Of a stretch of DNA of 64,000 bases, positions 50,188 to 60,314 are shown in pieces; position 1 is the first letter of the stretch; each line of letters starts with the position of its first letter. The position numbers and the translations under genes are program-made. The DNA is taken from the NCBI RefSeq assembly GCF_017837635.1, contig NZ_JAGJRS010000021.1, forward strand, positions 1 to 64,000. Reading direction: 5' to 3'. The notes under the pieces were generated by a model. The model was given only the letters and a program-made list of their open reading frames with translations, was not told where the DNA came from and ran no database searches. This stretch comes from Frateuria flava (lineage in GTDB: Bacteria; Pseudomonadota; Gammaproteobacteria; Xanthomonadales; Rhodanobacteraceae).

Positions 50188-50242
50188 AAAAAAATAACCG
50201 CCCCCGATCGCTCTCGGGGTGAGGGTGACGGATCGGGGGCGG
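50188..50242 (-). terminator. Rho-independent terminator of ubiK
   Basis: On the minus strand CCGCCCCCGATC (50231-50242 arm) and GATCGGGGGCGG (50198-50209 arm) form a perfect 12-base stem followed by TTATTTTTTT. It lies 18 bases beyond the ubiK stop. Confidence 0.9.
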
Positions 50243-50259
50243 CTCCCGGGAGCTGGCAG

Positions 50260-50517
50260 CTAGAGTCCGCGGGCCGTCGCATCGGCCTCCAGTTCGGCGA
50301 TGCGCTTTTCCAGTTCGTCGACCTTGGCGCGGGTGCGCGCCAACAGTTGGCTCTGGGCTTCGAACTCCTCGCGGGTGACCAGTTCGAGGCGACGCAATCC
50401 TTGCATCAGGACATCGTGGAAGTTGGTTCGCAAATCCTGCTGCGCCTGTGCCAACCCTGGCGGTACCAGCGACACAAGTCGCAGGGCAATTCGGTCGATT
50501 TCCTGCCGATCCATCAT
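50260..50517 (-). CDS. ubiK: Ubiquinone biosynthesis accessory factor UbiK
   Basis: An 85-residue BMFP (YqiC) family protein. It is nearly all helix: a membrane-active N-terminal part (IDRIALRLVSLVPPGLAQAQ) and a trimeric coiled coil (VDELEKRIAELEADA). UbiK pairs with UbiJ, encoded at 34567, in ubiquinone synthesis. The first ATG of a doublet is used (GAGG 8 bases upstream). It diverges from the P-II gene with a palindrome in between. Confidence 0.93.
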   Translation of the reverse strand: MMDRQEIDRIALRLVSLVPPGLAQAQQDLRTNFHDVLMQGLRRLELVTREEFEAQSQLLARTRAKVDELEKRIAELEADATARGL

Positions 50518-50596
50518 GGACGGCGCCTCGAACGGGTCGGAAGGAAGTCTAAGTAACGTGAACACTGGTGCACCATCGGCCGGCTCCGTCAGAGAA

Positions 50597-51030
<434 letters not shown>

Positions 51031-51050
51031 CCCGGCTTCGCACCCATCCC

Positions 51051-51070
51051 AAGGTGGGCTGAGCCCACCT
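51051..51070. terminator. Perfect palindrome between convergent P-II and membrane-protein genes
   Basis: AGGTGGGCTGAGCCCACCT is a perfect inverted repeat 20 bases past the P-II stop and 10 bases from the opposite gene's stop. It is likely a bidirectional terminator, and may also be a short relative of the GGTGGGCTTCAGCC repeats. Confidence 0.6.
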
Positions 51071-51079
51071 GCGGCTTCT

Positions 51080-51604
51080 TCAGCCTTGTGCGCGCACGAA
51101 TCGCCGGTGGTGCACCAGCAGGCCGGCGTAGTAGCTGACGTAGTAGCCAATCATCAGACCGACCACCAGCAGGGTCAGCGGGCTGTTACCTAGTTGCGGC
51201 ACGGCCGGGACCGCCATCGCGCCGGCGTGACCTGCATCCGGCGCCAGCACCAGGAAGCGCCAGGCCAGCCGTCCGACCAGCAGGGCCGTGACGGCAGCGC
51301 CGATCCAGGCGTTGGGAAGATACAGATCGCGGCCATCGGCGCCGCGTTCGAACCGGGTCAGGCGCAGGCCGACCAGGCCCAGCGCGATGCCACCGAGCAG
51401 GCCGCCGGCGAGGCCTTCGAGCACCTGCGGATCGTGCACGCCGGCGAGCGACAGCAGGCCGGTTACCGCAAGAAGGATCACCACGCGGGTAATCATCGCG
51501 CCGCGTCGCACGGGCTGGCGCCCGAACTGCCGGCGCACCCGACGCCAGACCATGAAGGCCAGCAGCGGCGACATCAGCGCGGGCATGAGGAGATTGGGCG
51601 CCAT
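51080..51604 (-). CDS. Uncharacterised membrane protein, 174 residues
   Basis: There are four or five hydrophobic segments (about residues 5-20, 38-55, 63-80, 97-120 and 138-160). Between them are charged loops (VWRRVRRQFGRQPVRRG, RFERGADGRDLYLPNAWIG). The length and the PNAWIGAAVTALLVGRL block recall DUF1453/CcdC-type proteins, but the match is weak and no function is assigned. There is no good ribosome site at the ATG. Confidence 0.65.
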   Translation of the reverse strand: MAPNLLMPALMSPLLAFMVWRRVRRQFGRQPVRRGAMITRVVILLAVTGLLSLAGVHDPQVLEGLAGGLLGGIALGLVGLRLTRFERGADGRDLYLPNAWIGAAVTALLVGRLAWRFLVLAPDAGHAGAMAVPAVPQLGNSPLTLLVVGLMIGYYVSYYAGLLVHHRRFVRAQG

Positions 51605-51696
51605 GTCCAGGTTCTCGGGATGGGATATCGAGCAAGCCTAACCCCGGCGGGCGGGCGAGGCGAGAGTGGCTGGAAGGTGGGCGCCGGCCCGGATCA

Positions 51697-51733
51697 CCCC
51701 CATCCGCCGGTCGCACCTTCCCCATGGAAGGTG
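51697..51733. repeat. GCGGATGGGG-type repeat copy
   Basis: CCCCCATCCGCCGGTCGCACCTTCCCC followed by a short opposite arm ATGGAAGGTGGA, related to 118-162 and 46002-46152. It is in the gap between gpmA and the membrane-protein gene, which otherwise shows nothing recognisable. Confidence 0.5.
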
Positions 51734-51845
51734 GAGGCATCCGCGACCGAATGCGTGGCGGCAGGCTTATCCCGACCCTTCCTCACTCGAAGCGTCCTTC
51801 CGTTGGCGGAAAAAGCGACCGACGGAGGGCCGGGGGCAAACTGCC

Positions 51846-52589
51846 CTACTTCGCCTTCCCCTGGTTCGCCACCGCGGCCATCTTCGCGGCGATCGCGTCC
51901 GCGTCGCCCAGGTAGTAGCTGCGCAGGGGCTTCATCTGGTCATCGAACTCGTACACCAGCGGCACGCCGTTGGGCACGTTCATCTCGACGATGGCCTCGT
52001 CCGAGATGTTGTCCAGGTACTTGATCAGCGCGCGCAGCGAATTGCCGTGCGCGGCCACCAGCACGCGCTGGCCGGAGGCCACCGCCGGCGCCAGCACGTC
52101 GTGCCAGTAGGGCAGCACGCGGGCGACGGTGTCCTTCAGGCACTCGGTGTCGGGGACCATCGACGGATCGAGCAGGGCGTAGCGCGGATCGCGTAGCGAC
52201 GGGTTGTCGGCCCGCTCCAGCGGCGGCGGCGGGATGTCGTAGCTGCGGCGCCAGATCTTGACCTGCTCCTCGCCGTACTTGGCGGCCGTCTCGGCCTTGT
52301 TGAGGCCGGTCAACCCGCCATAGTGGCGTTCGTTCAAGCGCCAGTCGGTGATCACCGGGATCCACATCAGGTCCATCGCATCGAGCACGCCCCACAACGT
52401 GCGCACCGCGCGCTTGAGCACCGAGGTGTGCGCCACATCGAAGGTGTAGCCTCCCTCCGCCAGCAAGCGGCCGGCTTCCTTCGCCTCGGCCATGCCCTGC
52501 GCAGTCAGGTCGACGTCGGCCCAGCCGCTGAAGCGGTTGTCGAGGTTCCACTGGGACTGGCCGTGGCGGATCAGGACGAGCTTGTGCAT
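51846..52589 (-). CDS. gpmA: 2,3-bisphosphoglycerate-dependent phosphoglycerate mutase
   Basis: A 247-residue glycolytic mutase interconverting 3- and 2-phosphoglycerate. The phospho-histidine is His9 in [38 protein letters not shown] and [18 protein letters not shown] (second His) are the other active-site blocks. Length and all key residues are normal. Confidence 0.98.
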   Translation of the reverse strand: MHKLVLIRHGQSQWNLDNRFSGWADVDLTAQGMAEAKEAGRLLAEGGYTFDVAHTSVLKRAVRTLWGVLDAMDLMWIPVITDWRLNERHYGGLTGLNKAETAAKYGEEQVKIWRRSYDIPPPPLERADNPSLRDPRYALLDPSMVPDTECLKDTVARVLPYWHDVLAPAVASGQRVLVAAHGNSLRALIKYLDNISDEAIVEMNVPNGVPLVYEFDDQMKPLRSYYLGDADAIAAKMAAVANQGKAK

Positions 52590-52724
52590 GGCGGTAACCT
52601 GGCGGAAAACGCGAAATGGTGGGGCGGCCCCGCGACGGCGTCAAATCGGCCCCTGCCGAAGGTCACGCTAAACCGCGGCGGCCGGCCGCGCATCTGACGT
52701 CCATTCCCACGAAGGAGCACCACC

Positions 52725-53369
52725 ATGCGCCATCTGATCATCGCCCTCGCCCTGGCCCTGCCGCTGGCGGCGGTCGCTTCCGACAACGACGTCGACAAGG
52801 TCAACGGTGACATCCGCATCGACGCCGGCCAGAGCGCCGGCGAGCTCAGCACCGTCAATGGCGACATCACGCTCGCCGACGGCGCCAGCGCGCGCAAGGC
52901 CGATACGGTCAACGGCGGTGTCACGCTCGGCGCGCGCGCCACCATCGGTTCGGTCAACACGGTCAACGGCGGCATCGAATTGCAGGCCGGCGCGAAGGTC
53001 AGCGGCGAGATCGAGGCGGTCAATGGCCATATCGAGCTGGCCAGGGGCGCCGACGTGAGCGGGCGCGTTTCCAACGTCAACGGTCGCATCGAGCTGGATG
53101 CGGCGCACGTCGGCGGCGGGGTGGAAACCGTCGATGGCGACATCGACATCGGCGCCAACTCGCGCGTCGAGGGCGGCATCCTGGTCGACAAGCCCAACGG
53201 CGGCTGGTTCCACCACAACCGCACGCCGCACATCGTGATCGGCCCGCACGCCGTCGTGCAGGGCACGCTGGAGTTCCGCCACGAAGTGGTGCTCGAAGTC
53301 AGCGACAGCGCGCAGATCGGCGCGGTGAAGGGTGCCACGCCAGTGAAGTTCAGCGGCTCGCAGCCGTAA
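52725..53369 (+). CDS. Exported VNG-repeat protein, probable beta-solenoid
   Basis: A 214-residue protein with a signal peptide (MRHLIIALALALPLAAVAS). At least seven repeats of 18-20 residues follow, each containing a VNG-x-[IV]-x-[LI] core (VNGDIRI, VNGDITL, VNGGVTL, VNGGIEL, VNGHIEL, VNGRIEL, VDGDIDI). The periodicity suggests a right-handed beta-helix like bactofilin or DUF4097 folds, here outside the cytoplasm. The C-terminal 55 residues are not repeated (HHNRTPHIVIGPHAVVQG). AAGGAG precedes the ATG. Confidence 0.85.
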   Translation: MRHLIIALALALPLAAVASDNDVDKVNGDIRIDAGQSAGELSTVNGDITLADGASARKADTVNGGVTLGARATIGSVNTVNGGIELQAGAKVSGEIEAVNGHIELARGADVSGRVSNVNGRIELDAAHVGGGVETVDGDIDIGANSRVEGGILVDKPNGGWFHHNRTPHIVIGPHAVVQGTLEFRHEVVLEVSDSAQIGAVKGATPVKFSGSQP

Positions 53370-53376
53370 GGTTCGC

Positions 53377-55532
<2,156 letters not shown>

Positions 55533-55671
55533 AAACAACCAGTGTGCGCAGCCGGCTGTGTCGCTGCAATCGCGCCGTGCCCGAACGCCGGCCGAACCGC
55601 TTCGCCCGCCAAAGCATGAACCGTGGCCAGGCCGCCCGGAGGCGAGGCTAGGCAAGCCCGCGGGCCGCCGT

Positions 55672-55677
55672 TAGGCT
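55672..55677 (+). promoter_or_regulatory. Candidate -10 box of the ketosynthase gene
   Basis: TAGGCT, then 6 bases (GGTTCG), then ATG, with no Shine-Dalgarno sequence. It would drive the coupled ketosynthase, chain-length factor and glycosyltransferase genes. Confidence 0.4.
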
Positions 55678-55683
55678 GGTTCG

Positions 55684-56889
55684 ATGTTGCAACCCATCAA
55701 CCCCCTGGCGGTCAGCGCCTACACCGCCACTTCCGCCCTCGGCCGCGGTCGCGAAGCGCACCGTCGCGCCCTCGAGGCGGCCCGCACCGGCCTGCGCGCC
55801 AACGATTTCAGCCTGGCCCCGCTGGCCTGCTGGGTCGGGCGCGTCGACGGCGTCGAACAGGCCCCCTTGCCCGCACCGCTGGCGGTGTGGGAATGCCGCA
55901 ACAACCGGCTGGCCTGGCTGGGTCTCCATCAGGACGGCGTGCTCGACGCCGTTCACGCCGCGCGCGAGCGTTATGGCGCGACGCGCGTGGCGCTCCTGGT
56001 GGGCACGTCCACGGCCAGCATCGGCGCGACCGAAGAGGCCTATCGCCGCCTGGGTCCCGACGGCGGCTTCCCCGAGGACATGCTGCGCCCGCCGATCCAC
56101 GCACCGCACTCGCTGGCCGGCTTCCTGGCCGAGGCGCTGGGACTGGAAGGGCCGTGCCTGACCATCTCCACCGCCTGTTCCTCCAGCGCGAAGGTGTTTG
56201 CCAGCGCCGAACGGCTGATCCGGCTGGGCGTGGTCGATGCCGCGCTGGTCGGCGGCGTCGATACGCTGTGCGAGAGCGTGCTGTTCGGGTTCAATGCGCT
56301 GGGGCTGGTCTCCCCCGCGCCGTGTCGCCCGTTCGACCAGGCCCGCAGCGGCATCTCGATCGGCGAGGCGGCCGGCTTCGCGCTGCTCGAACGCGCCGGC
56401 GCCGCGCCGGATGCGCCACGGCTGCTCGGCTACGGCGAGGCAAGCGACGCCCACCACATGTCCACGCCACACCCGGAAGGGCTGGGCGCGGAACTGGCTT
56501 TGCGTGACGCGCTTGCGCGCGCGGGGCTCGAACCGGCGCAGGTCGACTACATCAACCTGCATGGCACCGCGAGCCTCAAGAACGACGAGGTGGAGGCCGC
56601 GCTGATCGCCCGCGCTTTCCCGCCAGCGACCCGGGCCAGCAGCACCAAGGGTTTCACCGGCCACACGCTCGGTGCCGCCGGGATCCTGGAAGCGGTTGTC
56701 GCTTTGCTGGCGATCGAACACGGCCTGGTGCCGGGCAACCTCGGCGCCGAACAACCCGACCCGGCCTGTGGCCCGCAGTTCGCCTGGTCGAACGAAGCGC
56801 GCCCGGTCCACGTGGCGCTCAGCAACTCGTTCGGCTTCGGCGGCAATAACGCCTGCCTTGCCTTCGCCCGTGCGGAGCGTGGTGCATGA
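55684..56889 (+). CDS. Beta-ketoacyl-ACP synthase, aryl-polyene type
   Basis: A 401-residue FabF-like condensing enzyme with an intact Cys-His-His triad: Cys165 (ISTACSSSAK), His293 (NLHGTASLKND) and His327 (TKGFTGHTLGAAG, with Lys322). The C-terminal SNSFGFGGNNACL is the usual glycine-rich end. Pairing with a short chain-length-factor gene by an ATGA overlap is typical of aryl-polyene and xanthomonadin loci, where the pair extends a polyene on ACP. Confidence 0.9.
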   Translation: MLQPINPLAVSAYTATSALGRGREAHRRALEAARTGLRANDFSLAPLACWVGRVDGVEQAPLPAPLAVWECRNNRLAWLGLHQDGVLDAVHAARERYGATRVALLVGTSTASIGATEEAYRRLGPDGGFPEDMLRPPIHAPHSLAGFLAEALGLEGPCLTISTACSSSAKVFASAERLIRLGVVDAALVGGVDTLCESVLFGFNALGLVSPAPCRPFDQARSGISIGEAAGFALLERAGAAPDAPRLLGYGEASDAHHMSTPHPEGLGAELALRDALARAGLEPAQVDYINLHGTASLKNDEVEAALIARAFPPATRASSTKGFTGHTLGAAGILEAVVALLAIEHGLVPGNLGAEQPDPACGPQFAWSNEARPVHVALSNSFGFGGNNACLAFARAERGA

Positions 56890-57683
56890 GCGCGCTGACG
56901 GTCTACGTCGAAGGCGCCGGCGTGTGGTCGCCGCAGCTGGCCGACTTCGACGCCTTGCGTGCCGCCGTGCAGGGTCAGGTGCCCACGCCCCCTTCCACGC
57001 GCCCGGCAGCCACCGTGCTGCCGGCGGGCGAGCGTCGCCGGGCACCGGAGAGCGTGCTGCTGGCGGTGGAGGTGGCCGCCCAGGCGGTTGCGATGAGCGG
57101 GCGCGAGGCGGCCACGTTGCCCTGCGTCTTCACCTCGTCGCACGGCGACCAGGCGATCATGGACTACATGTGCACGGTGCTGGCCAGTGCGCCGTCCGAA
57201 CTCTCGCCCACGCGCTTCCATAACTCCGTGCACAACGCGCCGGCCGGCTACTGGACCATGGCCACCGGCTGCCACGCGCCATCCAATGCGGTCTGCGCGC
57301 AGCGCGCCAGCGTCGGTGCCGGCCTGCTCGAGGCGGCCAGCCTCGCATTGGCCGACGCACGCCCGGTACTGCTGGTATGCAGCGACGTCGCCGGCAATGG
57401 CCCGCTGGCCGAGGTGACCGACAGCCCGGCGCCGTTCGGCTGCGCGCTGGTGCTGAGCCCACAACCCGGTCCCTCTACGCTGGGGCGACTTGTTCTGCAC
57501 CTTTGCCCCGGTAGCATCGCCGACGTACCGGCCTCATCGCCGGTGCCGGCGGAATGGATCGCCAGCAGCCCCTCGGCCGTGGCGCTGCCGCTGCTGGCAT
57601 TGCTCGCACAGGGCGGGGGTCGCTGCCGGCTGATGGCGGCCGGCTCGCTCGCCATGGATGTGGACCTGGAGGAATGCGCGTGA
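56886..57683 (+). CDS. Beta-ketoacyl synthase chain-length factor
   Basis: A 265-residue ketosynthase-like protein that lacks the catalytic Cys-centred motif. The blocks VFTSSHGDQAIMDYMCTVLA and RFHNSVHNAPAGYWTM (then GCHAPSNAVCA) are those of the short chain-length-factor family in aryl-polyene clusters. It presumably forms a heterodimer with the preceding ketosynthase and limits chain length. Overlaps both neighbours by 4 bases. Confidence 0.88.
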   Translation: MSALTVYVEGAGVWSPQLADFDALRAAVQGQVPTPPSTRPAATVLPAGERRRAPESVLLAVEVAAQAVAMSGREAATLPCVFTSSHGDQAIMDYMCTVLASAPSELSPTRFHNSVHNAPAGYWTMATGCHAPSNAVCAQRASVGAGLLEAASLALADARPVLLVCSDVAGNGPLAEVTDSPAPFGCALVLSPQPGPSTLGRLVLHLCPGSIADVPASSPVPAEWIASSPSAVALPLLALLAQGGGRCRLMAAGSLAMDVDLEECA

Positions 57684-58477
57684 AACCCAACCCGCCGCGC
57701 TGGTGCGTGCTGATCCCCTGCCTCAACGAGGAGGCGGCGATCCAGCAGGTGGTCGAATCGGCCCTGGCGCTCAATGTGCCGGTGATCGTGGTGGACGATG
57801 GCTCGGACGACCGCACCCCGCAGATCGTCGGCGCATTGCCGGTCACCCTGTTGCGCCACGCGCAGCGGCGCGGCAAGGGCGAAGCGCTGCGGCACGGCTT
57901 CCGCGAGGCGCTCAAACAGGGGTTCGATGCCGTGGTCACGATGGACGGCGACGGCCAGCACCTGGCCAGCGACGTCCCGCGCATCGTCGCGGCGGCGCAA
58001 CGGTATCCGGAGCACATCGTGATCGGTGCGCGCCTGCTCGAGCGCGAGCAGCAACCCAAGGGTCGTCGCCGCGCCAACGCGGTCGCCGACTGGGGCATCT
58101 CCTGGGGCTGCGGCCTGCCGGTCGCCGACACGCAGAGCGGCCAGCGCTGGTATCCGCGCGCGGCGCTGGAGCTGGTCGATCTGCCGGCGGAAAATTTCGT
58201 GTTCGAAGCGGCGATCCTCATCGCGGCCTGTCGCGAGAAAAGGCTCGGCGTGGTGTCGGTGCCGATCGCCTCGCGCTACCACGGCAGCTTCCGCCTGAGC
58301 CATTTCAGCCCGGTCCGCGACGTGGTACGAATCACCACCTACACGTTCGGCCGCGTCGTCCACTATGGGCGCATCGTGGACAGCTATCGCCGCTCGCACG
58401 ACACGCCTCCCATCGTCATCGACGACGATGGATTGCTCGCGATCGAGGCGGGCGAGCCGGCGCGGGCGACGCGCTGA
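57680..58477 (+). CDS. Family 2 glycosyltransferase
   Basis: A 265-residue GT-A fold enzyme. I choose the GTG at 57680, which has GGAGG 7 bases upstream and overlaps the previous stop (GTGA); an ATG 6 bases earlier sits on top of the ribosome site. Motifs are IPCLNEEAAIQQVVESA, VVDDGSDDRTP and TMDGDGQHLASDVPRIV (the metal-binding DxD area). There is no clear membrane anchor. Glycosyltransferases of this kind are regular parts of aryl-polyene loci, probably decorating the polyene lipid. Confidence 0.88.
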   Translation: MKPNPPRWCVLIPCLNEEAAIQQVVESALALNVPVIVVDDGSDDRTPQIVGALPVTLLRHAQRRGKGEALRHGFREALKQGFDAVVTMDGDGQHLASDVPRIVAAAQRYPEHIVIGARLLEREQQPKGRRRANAVADWGISWGCGLPVADTQSGQRWYPRAALELVDLPAENFVFEAAILIAACREKRLGVVSVPIASRYHGSFRLSHFSPVRDVVRITTYTFGRVVHYGRIVDSYRRSHDTPPIVIDDDGLLAIEAGEPARATR

Positions 58478-58564
58478 ACGGCTTGCCCGGGCGATCCAGC
58501 GGCCAGGCGGGATGCATGCGGGCCGCATCCGGTGCACCATCGACCGATCAGCCGGGGGAGCGGC

Positions 58565-60181
58565 ATGGCGGACGACCACACAACGCATGATGCGGTGATC
58601 CTCGGCGGAGGCCTGGCGGGGTTGTGCCTGGCCCTGCAACTGCGCGGCGAGTTCCCCGACATGGACATTGTGGTGCTCGAACGCCAGCGGCACCCGCTGC
58701 CGCTGGCCGCGCACAAGGTGGGCGAGTCGACCGTGGAGATCGCCGCGCACTACTTCGAACAGGTGCTGGGCCTGCACGCGCACCTGCAGCAGGCGCAGTT
58801 GCGCAAGTTCGGGCTGCGCATGTTCTTCAGCGAGGGCCAGGACCGTCTGGACCAGTGCACGGAGCTGGGCGTGAGCCACGTACTGCCCACGCCCAGCTAT
58901 CAGATCGACCGCGGCCTGTTCGAGAACTTCCTGGGCGAGGAAGCCCGCCGGCGCGGCATCGATTTTCGCGATGGCGCGCGCGTGCGCGGTTTCGAGCTCG
59001 GCCACGGCGGCGAACGCCACGGTGTCCGCTACAGCGACCAGGCCGGCGAGCACGCCCTCGCGTGCCGCTGGCTGCTCGATGCTTCCGGCCGTGCGGGCCT
59101 GCTGCGCCATCGCCTCGACCTGACCCGGGACAACGGCCACCACGTCAATGCCGCCTGGTTCCGGCTGGACGAGCGCCTGGTGCTGGACGACTGGTGTCGC
59201 GACAACGCCGCCTGGCACGAGCGCTGCGAACCGCCCGAGCGCTGGCGCTCGACCAACCACCTGTGCGGCGAGGGTTATTGGGTGTGGATGATCCCGCTGT
59301 CCAGCGGCGCCCACTCGATCGGCATCGTGGCCGACGAGGCCATCCATCCGCTGGAGTCATTCCAGGATTTCGCCCGCGCCCGGGCCTGGCTCGCGCGCCA
59401 TCAGCCGGCGCTCTCGCGGGCCATCGAGCGTTGCGCCGATAGCCTGATGGATTTCCGCTTCCTGCGCGGCTGTTCCTACGGTTGCGCCCAGGTGTTCAGC
59501 GCCGACCGCTGGGCGCTGACCGGCGAGGCCGGCCTGTTCCTCGATCCCTTCTACTCGCCTGGCGGCGACTTCATCGCGATCGCCAACACCTACATCTGCA
59601 TGCTGGTCGCACAGGATCGCGCCGACAAGCCACTGGCGCCTTACGCGCGGCTCTATCAACGGCTCTACTTCTCTTTCTACGAAAGCACCCTCGCCCTCTA
59701 TCGCGGCCAGTACCCGCTGTTCGGCGATCCTGCGGTGATGCCCGCCAAGGTCGCCTGGGACTACAGCTATTACTGGGGCGTGCTGTGCCAGTTGTTCTTC
59801 CAGAAACGGCTCGGCGACGCGACGCTTTTTGCCGAGCTGGCCCCGCAACTGACTGCCGCACAGCAATTGAACGAACAGATGCAGGCGTTCTTCGGGCGCT
59901 GGCACGCGTGCTCTTCCCGGGGCAACCCACCCGGGCTGCTCGACCAGTGCCGGGCGCCCTGGCTGGTGGAGATCAACCGCGGCCTGCGCGACCGGCTGGA
60001 CGATGCCGGCATCCGGTCGCGGCTGAACGCCAACCTTGCGCTGCTGCGCGAAGTGGCCGGTGCGATCGCCGCGATGGCCGCGCGCGACGGCATGGCGGTG
60101 GACGACCTGCCCGCCTGCACCGGACCGGCGCCGGCGCTGTTCGACGTGGCGCCCGTGCGAGCCGCGGCCCCGGTCGTCTGA
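58565..60181 (+). CDS. FAD-dependent oxidoreductase, flavin-dependent halogenase-like
   Basis: A 538-residue flavoprotein. The N-terminal FAD site is ILGGGLAGLCLALQL. GEST at 53-56 and a Lys81 (RKFGLRMFF) stand where flavin halogenases have the GEAT-type loop and catalytic Lys. The halogenase hallmark WxWxIP is present as WVWMIP at 239-244. GEAGLFLDPFYSPGGDF is the second FAD block. Xanthomonadins are brominated aryl polyenes, so a role in ring halogenation is plausible; a non-halogenating relative is possible. The ATG at 58565 follows GGGGGAG, 87 bases after the glycosyltransferase. Confidence 0.82.
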   Translation: MADDHTTHDAVILGGGLAGLCLALQLRGEFPDMDIVVLERQRHPLPLAAHKVGESTVEIAAHYFEQVLGLHAHLQQAQLRKFGLRMFFSEGQDRLDQCTELGVSHVLPTPSYQIDRGLFENFLGEEARRRGIDFRDGARVRGFELGHGGERHGVRYSDQAGEHALACRWLLDASGRAGLLRHRLDLTRDNGHHVNAAWFRLDERLVLDDWCRDNAAWHERCEPPERWRSTNHLCGEGYWVWMIPLSSGAHSIGIVADEAIHPLESFQDFARARAWLARHQPALSRAIERCADSLMDFRFLRGCSYGCAQVFSADRWALTGEAGLFLDPFYSPGGDFIAIANTYICMLVAQDRADKPLAPYARLYQRLYFSFYESTLALYRGQYPLFGDPAVMPAKVAWDYSYYWGVLCQLFFQKRLGDATLFAELAPQLTAAQQLNEQMQAFFGRWHACSSRGNPPGLLDQCRAPWLVEINRGLRDRLDDAGIRSRLNANLALLREVAGAIAAMAARDGMAVDDLPACTGPAPALFDVAPVRAAAPVV

Positions 60182-60195
60182 AACCCGAAAACGAT

Positions 60196-60256
60196 GCAGG
60201 AGCGCACCTGTGCGCGACCGGCATGGATGGCGGTCGCGCACAGGTGTGCTCCTGCA
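60196..60256. repeat. GCAGGAGCGCACC-type palindromic pair (REP/BIME)
   Basis: GCAGGAGCGCACCTGTGCGCGAC faces GTCGCGCACAGGTGTGCTCCTGC across a short centre, nearly perfect over 23 bases. It lies between the convergent halogenase-like and S9 peptidase genes. Confidence 0.8.
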
Positions 60257-60266
60257 GCATACGCGC

Positions 60267-60308
60267 GATCCACGGGCGGGGCCGGAACTGCGGCCGCGCC
60301 CGTGGATC
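60267..60308 (-). terminator. Perfect 12-base hairpin after the S9 peptidase gene
   Basis: GATCCACGGGCG (60267-60278) pairs with CGCCCGTGGATC (60297-60308). It lies 7 bases past the S9 peptidase stop codon and has no U-tract. Confidence 0.6.
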
Positions 60309-60314
60309 GGTGCC

